NCBI GenBank assembly: GCA_039187315.1
Contig: JBCCZQ010000002.1
Coordinates: 1-64,000 of the forward strand
Length of the DNA stretch: 64,000 nt
Direction of reading: 5' to 3'
Source: JANQQZ01 sp039187315
Lineage (GTDB): Bacteria > Planctomycetota > Phycisphaerae > Phycisphaerales > UBA1924
Made by a program: the position numbers and the translations under genes. Below are positions 35,228 to 44,698 of this stretch, in pieces; within the stretch, counting starts at the first letter, position 1, and the number at the start of each line of letters is the position of its first letter. The notes under the pieces were generated by a model. The model was not told where the DNA came from. It made no database searches and was given only the letters and a program-made list of their open reading frames with translations.

Positions 35228-36232
35228 TCAGCGGTTGCCGGATGGCGGATCGTTTTCAATACGGCGGTCGTCCGGCGTCCAGAGTGCCCGATAGGAGCTG
35301 CGCCCATTTCCCTCGGAGAGGTCGACCAGATCGTTGTAGTCGATCGAGCGTGCGCTGCCGTCGGCGAAGGCGAAGCCCGACTTGCCCTCGAGTGCCTGGA
35401 ACCTGTTGGTGCGGCCGGCGTGGCGGTAGTACGGGATGTACGAGGCGACTTCGCTGGCAGGCCCGTCGAGTTCGTCCGCTCCCTCGGTTTCCCAATTGCC
35501 GAAGAGATCGCTAGGCGTCACCCCGCCATTATCGAGTTCGAAGCCGAAGCGAACGCCGGGCAGCCCCTCGCCGCCAAACGTTTCCTGCGTGTAGCCGAGG
35601 CCCTCATCACCCTTGATGAAATTGCCCCACGCGTTGCCGATCAGGATCACATCGGACCCGTAGAGGACATCATCCTTGAACCGGCGACCAAGGCCAGCGT
35701 TCGACGCGCCATTCAGTTCTCCAGGCTTGATCGCACGGAAATTGCTCGCGGTGCCAACGGCGCGAACGTTCACGTACGCGGAAGCCCAGTAGTTCATCGC
35801 GTAGGAACGGCCGCCGCCGATGTGGTTCGGGTTGAGCGCTACACCGCCCGCGACGTTGGGCGCCGGGCCGGAGAGCGTGTCGAGATCGGCGAATTCGATG
35901 TCACCGAAATCGAGCGATGGGATGATGTCCCCGATCACATCGATATCGAACCACCGACGGCCCTGACGGTTCTGGTTGCTCCCGAGCCGATCGAGGTCGA
36001 AGTGGTTCGGCGGGAAGAGCCCATCGTTATCCTGCGCATACAGGATGACGCCCTGCGCGAGCTGACGCTGGTTGGTCAAGTCGAGCGTGTTGCGGGCCGA
36101 GAGCCTGGCCCGGCCGAGTGCCGGCAGCAGGATGCCGATCAGAAGCGCGATGATCGCAATGACAACGAGCAGTTCGATGAGTGTGAAGCCGCGCGACCGG
36201 CTCAGCGGCCGATACCGAACATTCATCAGCAT
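35228..36232 (-). CDS. Pseudopilin with prepilin-type cleavage motif
   Basis: A 334-aa type II secretion or type IV pilus-like prepilin of the DUF1559/Planctomycetes kind. The N-terminus SRGFTLIELLVVIAIIALL is a perfect prepilin peptidase site (cleavage after the Gly) and TM helix, followed by LIGILLPALGRARLSAR and a large soluble C-terminal domain with H-x-G-x-x-N-type GGGRSYAMNYW and SGFAFADGSAR. Predicted to be exported and processed at the inner membrane. Precedes the secreted twins on the minus strand with a 122-base gap. Confidence 0.9.
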   Translation of the reverse strand: MLMNVRYRPLSRSRGFTLIELLVVIAIIALLIGILLPALGRARLSARNTLDLTNQRQLAQGVILYAQDNDGLFPPNHFDLDRLGSNQNRQGRRWFDIDVIGDIIPSLDFGDIEFADLDTLSGPAPNVAGGVALNPNHIGGGRSYAMNYWASAYVNVRAVGTASNFRAIKPGELNGASNAGLGRRFKDDVLYGSDVILIGNAWGNFIKGDEGLGYTQETFGGEGLPGVRFGFELDNGGVTPSDLFGNWETEGADELDGPASEVASYIPYYRHAGRTNRFQALEGKSGFAFADGSARSIDYNDLVDLSEGNGRSSYRALWTPDDRRIENDPPSGNR

Positions 36233-36560
36233 CCGTATCTCCCTGGGGGCCCCGTTTATGGGGTCGAAAAACGAGTGTCGTGACTCGCCACAGCCTTGTC
36301 AAGATAGAATACGGCCACTCTGAGAGATCGGCCTGCATGTATACAATGCGATTGCAAAGTTTTTGGCTATGGACCTAGTCCGGAGCGCAGCGTCCGGTAT
36401 ACGTGCGTATCCAACTCGCCCATTTTTCGGACGTATGGCTCGACTGCCGCGGTGTATACCCGGCTCGAAACCGCGTGATTGCTGAGCGCCCCGAGGTATG
36501 ATCTGAGCGTCGACGCAGAATATGTCGGCGTCTCGTGGCGAGTCATTCCGGGAGCAATCG
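36233..36560. other. Divergent intergenic region with three GTATAC sites
   Basis: The 328 bases separate the minus-strand pseudopilin from the plus-strand GH16 gene. The short open frames inside it have no similarity and no plausible ribosome site. It is unusually AT-rich at its left end (AAAAAACGAGT and ATAGAATACGGCC areas) and holds three GTATAC palindromes at about 57-base spacing (see separate entry). Confidence 0.7.
36338..36459. promoter_or_regulatory. Three regularly spaced GTATAC palindromes
   Basis: GTATAC occurs at 36339-36344 (within TGTATACA, 36338-36345), 36397-36402 and 36454-36459. Spacings are 58 and 57 bases. GTATAC-centred sites are common operator cores (for example GntR family). 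Such regular spacing upstream of a polysaccharide hydrolase could be an operator array, but chance is possible. Confidence 0.4.
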
Positions 36561-38018
36561 ATGACCAAGCGTGTGATGTTCGCACTGCTATCTGTGATCA
36601 CAGCCAGCGCGGCCCATGGCCAAGGGCTTCCGGAATCGGCGCGCCTGGTGTGGAGCGATGAGTTCGACGGCAACGGACTCAACCGGGACAACTGGACGCC
36701 GATGATCGGCGACGGCACACAGTTCGGCATCCCGGGCTGGGGCAACAACGAGCTGCAGTACTACCGTGATGATCCTGCGAACGTCTCAGTGTCAAACGGC
36801 ACTCTCAAGATCACTGCTCGACGCCAGGCGTTCGAGAACAAGGACTACACCTCGGCAAGGCTGCGCACGCTCGAGAAGGTCGACTTCAAGTACGGATGGA
36901 TCGAGGGCCGCATCAAGCTGCCGAGCACCACGGGCATCTGGCCCGCGTTCTGGATGCTCGCCTCGAACTCGCCCTACGGAAACTGGCCCTTCAGCGGCGA
37001 GATCGACATCATGGAGTCGGTCAACTTCGCGGACCGGATCTACGGCACCATCCACTACGGCGGGCCGAACAGCGTGCAGACCGGCGGCCAGTTCGCCGAT
37101 GGCACCGACTTCTCCCAAGATTTTCACGTCTACGCCGCCGAGTGGGACCAGAACTGGATCCGGTTCTACATCGACGGACAGCTCTACCGCTCCATCAACC
37201 GAACGACGTGGTTCAGCGGGGCCGCGCCGATGAGCTTCCGTGCGCCGTTCGATCAGCAGTTCCACCTGCTGCTCAACGTTGCCGTCGGCGGCAACTTCCC
37301 GGGCAACCCCAACGGCTCGTCCGTCTTCCCGCAGACGATGGAAGTCGACTATGTCCGCATCTACTCACTGGACCCGGTGCCGTTCAACGGCTCGCCCGCG
37401 TCCATCCCGGGGACGATCGAGGTCGAGGATTACGATATCGGCTATCCGAATGAGGCCTTCTTCGATGTCGATGTGGAGAACAGAGGCGGGGCGTACCGGC
37501 CGCAGGACGATGTCGATATCGAGCCGACGGTCGGCGGCGGGTTCAACGTCGGCTGGATCGGTTTCGCCGAGTTCATGCGCTACAGCGTGGATGTCGAACA
37601 GGCCGGCAACTATCGCGTGACGGCCCGGGTTGCATCGCAGAGCACTGGCGGCCGGTTCGAGCTGGAATTCGGCGGCGAGAGCGTCGGCATGGTCGATGTT
37701 CCAGCCACGGGCGGGTTCCAGAGCTGGCAGGAGGTCGAGACCACCGTGACCCTTGCTGCCGGTGAACAACCGATGCGGTTCATCAACAACTCCGGCTTCT
37801 TTGAAGAGTACAACGTCGACCGCCTTCGGTTCGAGTTCCTCGGAGCCGACTGCCCGGCCGATGTGAACTCTGATGGCAGCGTCAACGACTCGGACTTCTT
37901 CGCCTGGGTCACCGCGTTTACCCAGCAGTCGGCGGCATGCGACGTCAACCTCGACGGAAGCTGCTCGGATAGCGATTTCTTCGCCTGGGTTACGGTCTTT
38001 ACCAGCGGCGGCTGCTGA
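36561..38018 (+). CDS. Secreted GH16 endo-beta-glucanase with CBM6 and GC-type dockerin-like tail
   Basis: A 485-aa secreted laminarinase-like enzyme. Signal peptide MTKRVMFALLSVITASAAHGQ, GH16 domain (about 25-275) with WSDEFDGNGLN, GWGNNELQYY, and catalytic GEIDIMESVN (nucleophile and acid/base Glu near 147 and 152), a CBM6-like domain (about 283-420, TIEVEDYD... GFAEFMRYSVDV), then two calcium-loop repeats DVNSDGSVNDSDFFAWVT and DVNLDGSCSDSDFFAWVT, ending SGGC. Predicted to cleave beta-1,3- or beta-1,3-1,4-glucan. ATG 36561 is the signal-peptide start. Its promoter region holds the GTATAC sites. Confidence 0.93.
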   Translation: MTKRVMFALLSVITASAAHGQGLPESARLVWSDEFDGNGLNRDNWTPMIGDGTQFGIPGWGNNELQYYRDDPANVSVSNGTLKITARRQAFENKDYTSARLRTLEKVDFKYGWIEGRIKLPSTTGIWPAFWMLASNSPYGNWPFSGEIDIMESVNFADRIYGTIHYGGPNSVQTGGQFADGTDFSQDFHVYAAEWDQNWIRFYIDGQLYRSINRTTWFSGAAPMSFRAPFDQQFHLLLNVAVGGNFPGNPNGSSVFPQTMEVDYVRIYSLDPVPFNGSPASIPGTIEVEDYDIGYPNEAFFDVDVENRGGAYRPQDDVDIEPTVGGGFNVGWIGFAEFMRYSVDVEQAGNYRVTARVASQSTGGRFELEFGGESVGMVDVPATGGFQSWQEVETTVTLAAGEQPMRFINNSGFFEEYNVDRLRFEFLGADCPADVNSDGSVNDSDFFAWVTAFTQQSAACDVNLDGSCSDSDFFAWVTVFTSGGC

Positions 38019-38066
38019 GCCGAACGACTGCGAGCGGGCGCCCCTGCGGCGCGGTAGCATGCGGCA

Positions 38067-38711
38067 GTGACGAGGGATGCATCCACGCTGGTGCTCGTCG
38101 ATGGCGATGTGCCATCGATGGTCGCGCTCGCCCACGCCACGGAGCGGCAAGAGGCCGCGGGAAGCGCGGCCGTCATCGCTTGCCTATGGATCGTGACCGG
38201 CGACGCTCGCCCGCGCCAATCTGCGGTACGGCGGCAGGTGGGCCTCTATGGCGGCGAGATGCTCGAACCCAGCGGCATGCCAGGCGGTGCCTCTGAGGGC
38301 CTGCTCGCAGCGACACGCCTCGCTCGCGAGCACGGAGCTGCAAGGGTTATCTGGCCTGTCCATGCGGGGGTGCCGCTGGATCCGGAGTCACTCGATGTCG
38401 AGCGGGCTGCAGGCATCGTTGAACGCTCGCTGCTGACCGAACGGCTCGCTGCGATCGACGATCCCGATGGCGTGGTGATCGAGACGCCGCTGGCGGATCT
38501 CCGCGATGCACAGGTCGCGGAGTTGGCGGTCGACCAGGCCGTTCCGCTGCAGCACGCGTGGTGGTGGGGGAGCCGGGGCGAGGCCGCCGAAGCGTCGCGT
38601 GAGCGCTGGGAGCGCGCCTGGCAGGCGATCGGTTGCCCGCTTCCGGATGTGGACACCAGTACCAACGCAGGCCGAGTTGATCTACCGGGGCGCTCACTCC
38701 GCCGGGGCTAG
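38067..38711 (+). CDS. QueC-like protein with a degraded PP-loop
   Basis: A 214-aa cytoplasmic protein weakly resembling 7-cyano-7-deazaguanine synthase. The position of the PP-loop SGGxDS reads LVDGDVPSMVAL (about 9-20), so the ATP-binding Ser-Gly-Gly is gone. The stretch TPLADLRDAQVAELAVDQAVPLQ (split: TPLADLRDAQ and VAELAVDQAVPLQ) resembles QueC PLIDLSK region, but the C-terminal Cys zinc motif is missing too. GTG 38067 starts 48 bases after GH16. Probably not a functional QueC; family assignment is tentative. The 3' end is 10 bases from proS. Confidence 0.55.
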   Translation: MTRDASTLVLVDGDVPSMVALAHATERQEAAGSAAVIACLWIVTGDARPRQSAVRRQVGLYGGEMLEPSGMPGGASEGLLAATRLAREHGAARVIWPVHAGVPLDPESLDVERAAGIVERSLLTERLAAIDDPDGVVIETPLADLRDAQVAELAVDQAVPLQHAWWWGSRGEAAEASRERWERAWQAIGCPLPDVDTSTNAGRVDLPGRSLRRG

Positions 38712-38721
38712 AGTTGTCGCC

Positions 38722-40542
38722 ATGACACCCCCGAGCGATCACACATCTCGGTCGGTGCGCCTCGGCGAGGTGCACCGATGGACGCAGACCTCGATCCCGA
38801 CTCTCCGCGAGGCGCCCGCCGAGGCCACGACGCCAAGCCATCAACTGCTGGTGCGAGGCGGCTATATCCGGCAGGTGGCGGCGGGCGTCTACAGCTTCCT
38901 GCCGCTGGGCCTGCGCGTCCTTGAGAAGATCAGCCAGATCGTGCGGGAGGAGATGAACGCGGCCGGGGCCGCCGAGCTGCGCATGCCCGCCTTTGTTCCC
39001 ATCGAGCTCTACGCCGGCACAAAGAGGGACGAGGCCTACGGCGACTTGCTGTTCAAGCTGACCGACAGGCACGGCCGCTCAGTCGCGCTCGGGCCGACGC
39101 ACGAAGAAACGCTCACCGACTACGCCAAGTCTGCGGTGACGAGCTACAAACAGTTGCCGCTGACGCTCTATCAGATCCAGACGAAGTACCGCGATGAGTT
39201 CCGCCCACGTGCGGGGCTTCTGCGTGGCCGCGAGTTCGTGATGAAGGACGCATACTCGATGCATACTTCGGTCGAAGGTCCGGGGGGGCTCAACGAGGTC
39301 TACGACAGGCTCTACGAGGCGTACGTCAGGATCTTCGAGCGGTGCGGGCTCGGCTTTACGGTCGTCGAGGCCGAAGCGGGCCCGATCGGCGGATCGGCTT
39401 CGCACGAGTTCATGGTCAATGCGGCGACCGGCGAGGACACGATCCTGATCTGCCCCGCGTCCGGGTACGCCGCGAATGTTGAGAAGTGCGAGATCGGCGA
39501 GCGTCCGTGGTCGATCGCGGACGCCGACGCTGCGCAGCCCCTCGCCGAGCACCACACGCCCAAGATGCCCGGCATCGATGCGGTCGCATCGCACCTGGGC
39601 ATCGAGCCACGCGGGATGCTCAAGACCATCCTGTTCAAGGCCGGCCGCGCGGGCGATGATCCCGCGTGGGTGCTCGCGACCGTACGCGGCGACCATGAAG
39701 TCAACGAGGGCAAGCTGCGCGATGCGGTCGGCCGATCGCTCACGCTTGCGGACGACGCAGAAGCACGGGCGGCGGGTTTCGCGGTCGGATATATCAGCCC
39801 GCGTGCCGCGACCGAGCGGGGCTGTCAGCTCGTGATCGATCCGGACGCCGCCACGGACGATGCCTGGGCAACCGGCGCCGACCGGGTTGACCACCACGTG
39901 ACCGGCTTCTCGTGGCGTCGAGACGCCGGCGTGTCGTCAGCTTCGGCAGCGAACTTGGCCGGTGTGAAGGTTGCCGACATCCGCAACGCCAAGGCGGGCG
40001 ATCCGTCGCCGAAAGACCCGGCTTCGACCCTGGAGGCTCGTCGGGGCATCGAGGTTGGCCACATCTTCAAGCTCGGAACGATCTACTCCGAAGCGTTCGA
40101 TTTCGCAATCCTCAACGAGCAGCAGAAGAAGACCACGGTCATCATGGGGTGCTACGGCATCGGCGTAAGCCGCACGATCGCGGCGAGTGTCGAGCAGCGT
40201 CACGATGATCGAGGCATCGTGTGGCCCGCACCGATCGCCCCGTACGATGTGCTCGTCGTTGTCATGGACCCCAAGAAGCCCGCACACGCCGAGGCCGTGG
40301 CCACGATCACCGATCAGCTTCGCGGGGCCGGCCTCGACGTGCTTGTCGATGACCGCAAGGAACGGCCGGGTGTGAAGTTCAAGGACGCGGATTTGATCGG
40401 CATGCCCATCCGGCTGACGATCGGCGACAAAGCGTTGGAACGCGGCATGGTGGAGTTCCAAGTGCGCGCCGGTAGCGCGGAACGGCAGGAAGTCCCGCTC
40501 GCCGCGATCGTCGAACCGGTACTCGGTGCCCTCGGCGGCTGA
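38722..40542 (+). CDS. proS: Prolyl-tRNA synthetase
   Basis: Charges tRNA-Pro. The 606-aa class II enzyme has motif 1 (VRGGYIRQVAAGVYSFLP), motif 2 (TKYRDEFRPRAGLLRGREF), an editing domain (about 240-390, with GTLLKT-like GMLKTILFKA), motif 3 (GCYGIGVSRTIAA) and a C-terminal anticodon-binding domain. This is the bacterial-type (E. coli-like) form with inserted editing domain. ATG 38722 leads to the family N-terminus RWTQTSIPTLREAPAEA. Confidence 0.97.
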   Translation: MTPPSDHTSRSVRLGEVHRWTQTSIPTLREAPAEATTPSHQLLVRGGYIRQVAAGVYSFLPLGLRVLEKISQIVREEMNAAGAAELRMPAFVPIELYAGTKRDEAYGDLLFKLTDRHGRSVALGPTHEETLTDYAKSAVTSYKQLPLTLYQIQTKYRDEFRPRAGLLRGREFVMKDAYSMHTSVEGPGGLNEVYDRLYEAYVRIFERCGLGFTVVEAEAGPIGGSASHEFMVNAATGEDTILICPASGYAANVEKCEIGERPWSIADADAAQPLAEHHTPKMPGIDAVASHLGIEPRGMLKTILFKAGRAGDDPAWVLATVRGDHEVNEGKLRDAVGRSLTLADDAEARAAGFAVGYISPRAATERGCQLVIDPDAATDDAWATGADRVDHHVTGFSWRRDAGVSSASAANLAGVKVADIRNAKAGDPSPKDPASTLEARRGIEVGHIFKLGTIYSEAFDFAILNEQQKKTTVIMGCYGIGVSRTIAASVEQRHDDRGIVWPAPIAPYDVLVVVMDPKKPAHAEAVATITDQLRGAGLDVLVDDRKERPGVKFKDADLIGMPIRLTIGDKALERGMVEFQVRAGSAERQEVPLAAIVEPVLGALGG

Positions 40543-40582
40543 AGGAGAGCCGTGGGCGACCGCTTCGATTTCCTTTTTCAGG

Positions 40583-42799
40583 CTACTCCAACTCGATCGC
40601 CGATTCGAGCTCGCCAACACGGATGATGTACGTCCCCGTGTAGAGCGTGTTGATGCCCGTGGCGTCGGCCCGCTGGAAGCGATCCAGCGGGATTTCGACG
40701 GTCACACGCTCAGAAGACCCACCCGCGAGCGAGACTCGGTCGAACCCCACGAGGCGCTTGACCCGAGGCGTAACAGGGTTGGGCGGATCCGAGACGTAGA
40801 CCTGCACGACGTCATCGCCGTCTACGGAGCCTGTGTTCGAGACCTCGACCGAGACTCGGACCGTATCGCCGGAACGTACCGCCTCGAGACCGCTGTGCTC
40901 GAACGTGGTGTACGACAGGCCGTGACCGAACGCGTACAGCGGGTTGTACTTGCCGGCGGGCGAGCCACCGACCTCAGAGACCTCGCTGGGTTTGTGGTTG
41001 TAGAGCACGAGAGCGTTGACGAACTGCGGGTAGGAGAACGGGAGGTGCCCGCTCGGGTTCACATCGCCGGCGACGATCTCGGCCAGCGCCTCAGGCCCGT
41101 ATGGGCCCGGCTGACCGAGCCAGAGCACCGCGTCGGCGATGTCCGCGATCGGGGTGATCACGCGGGGTCGGTTCGTCACGAGCACAAGGATCACGGGCGC
41201 CGAAGCATCTTCGAACGAACGCACGAGCTCGAGCTGCGCGTCATCGAGCGTGAGGTCCGTGATGTCACCGATCTGCTCGGTCGAGGGATCTTCACCGATG
41301 CAGAGGACGATGGCCGAGGCGTCGCCCGCGTCGGCTTGATCGGTGCTGATGCGATCGGCGCCGAAACGCTCACGCATCGCGTCGAGGATGGTCGGGGTCT
41401 TTGGGTAGAGCGCCTCGTCCGTGCCCTGCCAGCTGTAGGTCCACGAACCGTGAAGCGGTGCGAGCCGGTCGGCCATCGGTCCGGCAATCAGGATCGGGCC
41501 ATCGCTCGCCAAGGGGAGCGTGCCCTCGCCGTTCTCGAGCAGCACGATGCCCTGCCTCGCGGTCTCCAGGCTGGCGAGCGCCGCTTCGGGCGATCCGATC
41601 CGCTCGATCTCCCCGGCAGGAGGAAGCGGGCTCTCGAACAGCCCGAGTTCAAACTTGAGCGCGATGATGCGGCGGGCTGAGGCATCGATCCTCGATTCGG
41701 ACAGTTCGCCCGACTCGACCAGATCAACAACGTGATCGATAAATGAGACCGAGAACGGCGCCATCGTGATATCGATCCCCGCCTCGACCGCCAGACGCGT
41801 TGCCTCACGCTCGTCGGCCGCGGCGCCGTGGAAGTTCACGAGCTTCCCGATGTCCTCCCAGTCGGTTACGACGACACCCTCGAAGCCAAGGTCATCGCGG
41901 AGCAGATCTGTGAGGAGCACCGGGTTGGCGTGCACCGGCACGCCGTTGACCTCGCCCGAGTTGACCATGATGCTCCGCACGCCGGCATCGACCGCCATCC
42001 GGAACGGCAGCACGAAGATATCCTCGAGATCCTGGTGCGCGATCGAAGCAGGGGTGCGGTCACGCCCCGTGCGCGGCTCGGAATAGCCCACGAAGTGCTT
42101 AGCCGTAGCCGCGAGCACCAGGCTGTCCGGACCATCCGGCTCTTGCATACCACGGATCTGAGCCACGGCAAGCTCGCCTGCGAGGTAGGGATCCTCGCCG
42201 AGTGTCTCGAACACACGCGACCACGCGGGATGACGCTTGACATCCGCGACGGGCGCGAAGTTCCACGGGATGCCTACCGCCCGGGTTTCATCAGCGGTCA
42301 CGCGGCCCATCGCGTGCGCGAGATCGGTATTCCATGTCGCGGCGAGGGTCAGATTCTGCGGGAAGATCGTGGCGCCCAGGATGTAGTTGGCGCCATGCAC
42401 AGAATCAACGCCGTAAATCAGCGGGATGCCATGGGCGGATTCCTCGACTGCGATCTCTTGGAGCGTCGTGACGATCTCACGCCACTGCTCTGGCGGCATC
42501 GCGACGTCGGCGGCATTGAGGATGGAACCGATCCCCGACTCGGCGACCATCGCCCGGGCTTTGTCTACATCGAGCACGTGCTCGTCGGTCGCGTTCTTGA
42601 GCTGTGAGCTGATCGCGCCGAGCGTCAACTGCACCATCTGCCCGGCCTTTTCTCGAAGCGTCATCTCGCCCAGAAGCGCATCGACCTGCTGCCATTGCTC
42701 GGCGGTGAGTTCCGGCTTGCCGCCTTGCTGGGCCGAGGCAACGGTGGACGAAACGCAGACGAGTACGCCGGCGAGGACCAGTGAGACGGTTCGATGCAT
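40583..42799 (-). CDS. Secreted GH3 beta-glucosidase
   Basis: A 738-aa secreted glycoside hydrolase family 3 enzyme. Signal peptide MHRTVSLVLAGVLVCVSSTVASA, then the (alpha/beta)8 domain with EKAGQMVQLTLG, FAPVADVKRHPAWSRV, ATAKHFVGYSEP, and the nucleophile Asp in VVTDWEDIG, then the alpha/beta sandwich (about 390-600, GPMADRLAPLHGSWTYSW) and a C-terminal fibronectin-III-like domain (HLPFSYP onward). No dockerin tail, unlike the GH16. It should release glucose from beta-glucan oligosaccharides, complementing GH16. ATG 42799 preferred. Convergent with proS. Confidence 0.93.
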   Translation of the reverse strand: MHRTVSLVLAGVLVCVSSTVASAQQGGKPELTAEQWQQVDALLGEMTLREKAGQMVQLTLGAISSQLKNATDEHVLDVDKARAMVAESGIGSILNAADVAMPPEQWREIVTTLQEIAVEESAHGIPLIYGVDSVHGANYILGATIFPQNLTLAATWNTDLAHAMGRVTADETRAVGIPWNFAPVADVKRHPAWSRVFETLGEDPYLAGELAVAQIRGMQEPDGPDSLVLAATAKHFVGYSEPRTGRDRTPASIAHQDLEDIFVLPFRMAVDAGVRSIMVNSGEVNGVPVHANPVLLTDLLRDDLGFEGVVVTDWEDIGKLVNFHGAAADEREATRLAVEAGIDITMAPFSVSFIDHVVDLVESGELSESRIDASARRIIALKFELGLFESPLPPAGEIERIGSPEAALASLETARQGIVLLENGEGTLPLASDGPILIAGPMADRLAPLHGSWTYSWQGTDEALYPKTPTILDAMRERFGADRISTDQADAGDASAIVLCIGEDPSTEQIGDITDLTLDDAQLELVRSFEDASAPVILVLVTNRPRVITPIADIADAVLWLGQPGPYGPEALAEIVAGDVNPSGHLPFSYPQFVNALVLYNHKPSEVSEVGGSPAGKYNPLYAFGHGLSYTTFEHSGLEAVRSGDTVRVSVEVSNTGSVDGDDVVQVYVSDPPNPVTPRVKRLVGFDRVSLAGGSSERVTVEIPLDRFQRADATGINTLYTGTYIIRVGELESAIELE

Positions 42800-42948
42800 G
42801 GCTATACGCTCCGGGGCTCCGCGGGCTCTTCCCGACGGGTCTGGGAGCGTAGCGCACGCCTCACGGGCAGGCACTTTTACATAACATGTATTATCGGGCT
42901 TTTGGGAGGGATCCCGTGCGGTTCGGTTTTTGGATGAGGCCGATCAGA

Positions 42949-44556
42949 TCAACAGCCAGTCGTGAAGATCGTCACCCACGCGAAGAAGTCGGAATCATCG
43001 ACAATGGAATCACCGTTGACATCGCCGGCGGGATCCTGGTTCGTGAAGTTCGTGACCCACGCGAAGAAGTCCGAATCATCGACGGAACCGTCGTTGTTCT
43101 GATCACCCGGGTTGAACATCGAGAACGATGCGATTTCGGGGCTCGAGACCTGCTGCCCGGTCGTGTTCACCGCCGTGACCGACCAGTAATACGTCTGGCA
43201 CTGCTCGAGCTGGAAGAGGAACGCTGTCGTCAGGCCGACATCCTGGATGTCCAGGATGCGGTCAGTAAGCGATGGATCACGCGCGACGATGACGCTGTAC
43301 GAATCTGCACGCTCCGAGGCCTGCCACGAGAGGATCACGTTCGGGATCGGGAGCTGGACCGCGCCGTCAGCGGGCGAGACCAGATCGAACGGCTCTGGTC
43401 CGGACTGCGACTGCCCCAGCGGGACGACAAGATCAACGATCACAGGGCGGTGATCGGAGGCGGTCGCGCTAGCCGTTACCCCGTTGAAGGGCGGGAACAG
43501 GCCGAAGCCGATCAGCTCCGGGGGCATCTGCGCTTGGGGCGTCTGCTGTGTGTTGAAGATGAACTGGTTCCGCGCGGACGCGACGCTGTCCTGCCACATC
43601 ATCCAGTCGAGCTTGCTGCTGGACTGGGTGGCACGGGATCCGCTGAACGGCTCGGTCGCGCTGTCTTCCACCGCATCGGACGCGTCCTTGTCGGTGCCGT
43701 CGATCGAGATCGCGACAGGGCCGTTTCGCCCGTTGGTCAGCTCGTCCTCGTTGTAGTCACCTCCCCAGACGATGGCCGTGTTGGCGTCCAGCACGCTTGT
43801 GGCCGGCGGGAAATCCGAGACCTGGTTGTTCGGGTCGACCGTGGCTGTCCCGGCACCCTCGTAGAAGTTCCAGATGTAGGAGTTGAGCGCCATCGCCGCG
43901 GCTACACGCTGCGCCTGGCTCCCGCTGTCTCCGAACGCCTTGAGGTGGGCATTCGAGACGACGAGATCACCGAGATACGTTTCGTTCGGGAGGTTGATCT
44001 CGGCGAACTGGATCCCCCGCACCCCGCTGCTGCCCGAAGCGGTTGAGAACGAGGGCGTCGTCGGCCGTCCGTCCCCGTTGAGGTCGACAAACGGCCAGCG
44101 GCTGAGGATGACGTTGCGGTTGAAGCCGTCGTCCGACTCGCTGACGTAGACATGCGGAAGCTCCAACGCCGAGTCGTACAGCTTCACATACTCCGTGGCC
44201 TGTTCCCCGGATCGGAAAGGATCCGACCCGCCGTTCATGAACAGATCAATGACCGTTTCGAGTTGCGGGACCGAATCGATGCCACCCCCAGTGTTGTTGC
44301 CGCTGTTATCGGCGGTTTCCTGAAGGATCAGCACATCCGGTTTCATCGCAGCGACGATGCGAACCGCAGCCGACCAGTCGCTCCAGGCCGCGTTCTTCGG
44401 GTTCGACCGGCAGATCGTGTCGCGGACGTTCCAAGTCATCACACGGATATCGCTCTCGACGTCCTTGCCCCACTGGCCGTTGAGCGGATCAAACTGTGCG
44501 GAAGACGCGTTGGCTACGAACGCCACGAGAAAGGCAATGAACATGCGGACGGGCAT
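42949..44556 (-). CDS. Secreted endonuclease/exonuclease/phosphatase-fold protein with GC-type dockerin-like tail
   Basis: A 535-aa secreted protein. Signal peptide (MFIAFLVAFVANASSA), an EEP (DNase I-like) domain (about 30-385) with RVMTWNV, PDVLILQET, the catalytic GGDYNED and SDHRPVIVDL, a fibronectin-III-like domain (about 395-475), then two calcium loops (DQNNDGSVDDSDFFAWVT and DVNGDSIVDDSDFFAWVT) and the ending FTTGC. EEP proteins cleave phosphodiester or phosphomonoester bonds; nucleic acid scavenging or phospholipid cleavage is plausible. An upstream terminator separates it from the 763-aa gene. Confidence 0.88.
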   Translation of the reverse strand: MPVRMFIAFLVAFVANASSAQFDPLNGQWGKDVESDIRVMTWNVRDTICRSNPKNAAWSDWSAAVRIVAAMKPDVLILQETADNSGNNTGGGIDSVPQLETVIDLFMNGGSDPFRSGEQATEYVKLYDSALELPHVYVSESDDGFNRNVILSRWPFVDLNGDGRPTTPSFSTASGSSGVRGIQFAEINLPNETYLGDLVVSNAHLKAFGDSGSQAQRVAAAMALNSYIWNFYEGAGTATVDPNNQVSDFPPATSVLDANTAIVWGGDYNEDELTNGRNGPVAISIDGTDKDASDAVEDSATEPFSGSRATQSSSKLDWMMWQDSVASARNQFIFNTQQTPQAQMPPELIGFGLFPPFNGVTASATASDHRPVIVDLVVPLGQSQSGPEPFDLVSPADGAVQLPIPNVILSWQASERADSYSVIVARDPSLTDRILDIQDVGLTTAFLFQLEQCQTYYWSVTAVNTTGQQVSSPEIASFSMFNPGDQNNDGSVDDSDFFAWVTNFTNQDPAGDVNGDSIVDDSDFFAWVTIFTTGC

Positions 44557-44594
44557 AGGTCGGTATCTCCGGTGGCTCACGAGCGTGGCCTGAT

Positions 44595-44631
44595 CAAAAG
44601 ACTGCGTCCGCCCCGGCAAGGACGGACGCAG
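44595..44631 (-). terminator. Intrinsic terminator after the 763-aa dockerin gene
   Basis: A perfect 9-bp stem CTGCGTCCG/CGGACGCAG (44602-44610 and 44623-44631) with a 12-base loop, followed on the minus strand by TCTTTTG. It separates the 763-aa gene from the EEP gene. Confidence 0.8.
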
Positions 44632-44698
44632 CAGGATAGTCGATACGTGCCGGGAAGGAAACGGTTCACGAAGACCTAACCGGCTTTCGGGGAAGACT

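Noticed and set aside
36299..36748. Minus-strand 149-aa frame upstream of GH16
   Set aside because: No ribosome site or similarity; overlaps the GH16 start. A remnant of a decayed gene cannot be excluded.
40526..41680. Plus-strand 384-aa frame opposite GH3
   Set aside because: Shadow frame of the GC-rich GH3 gene, with Arg/Asp/Val-rich composition typical of antisense frames.
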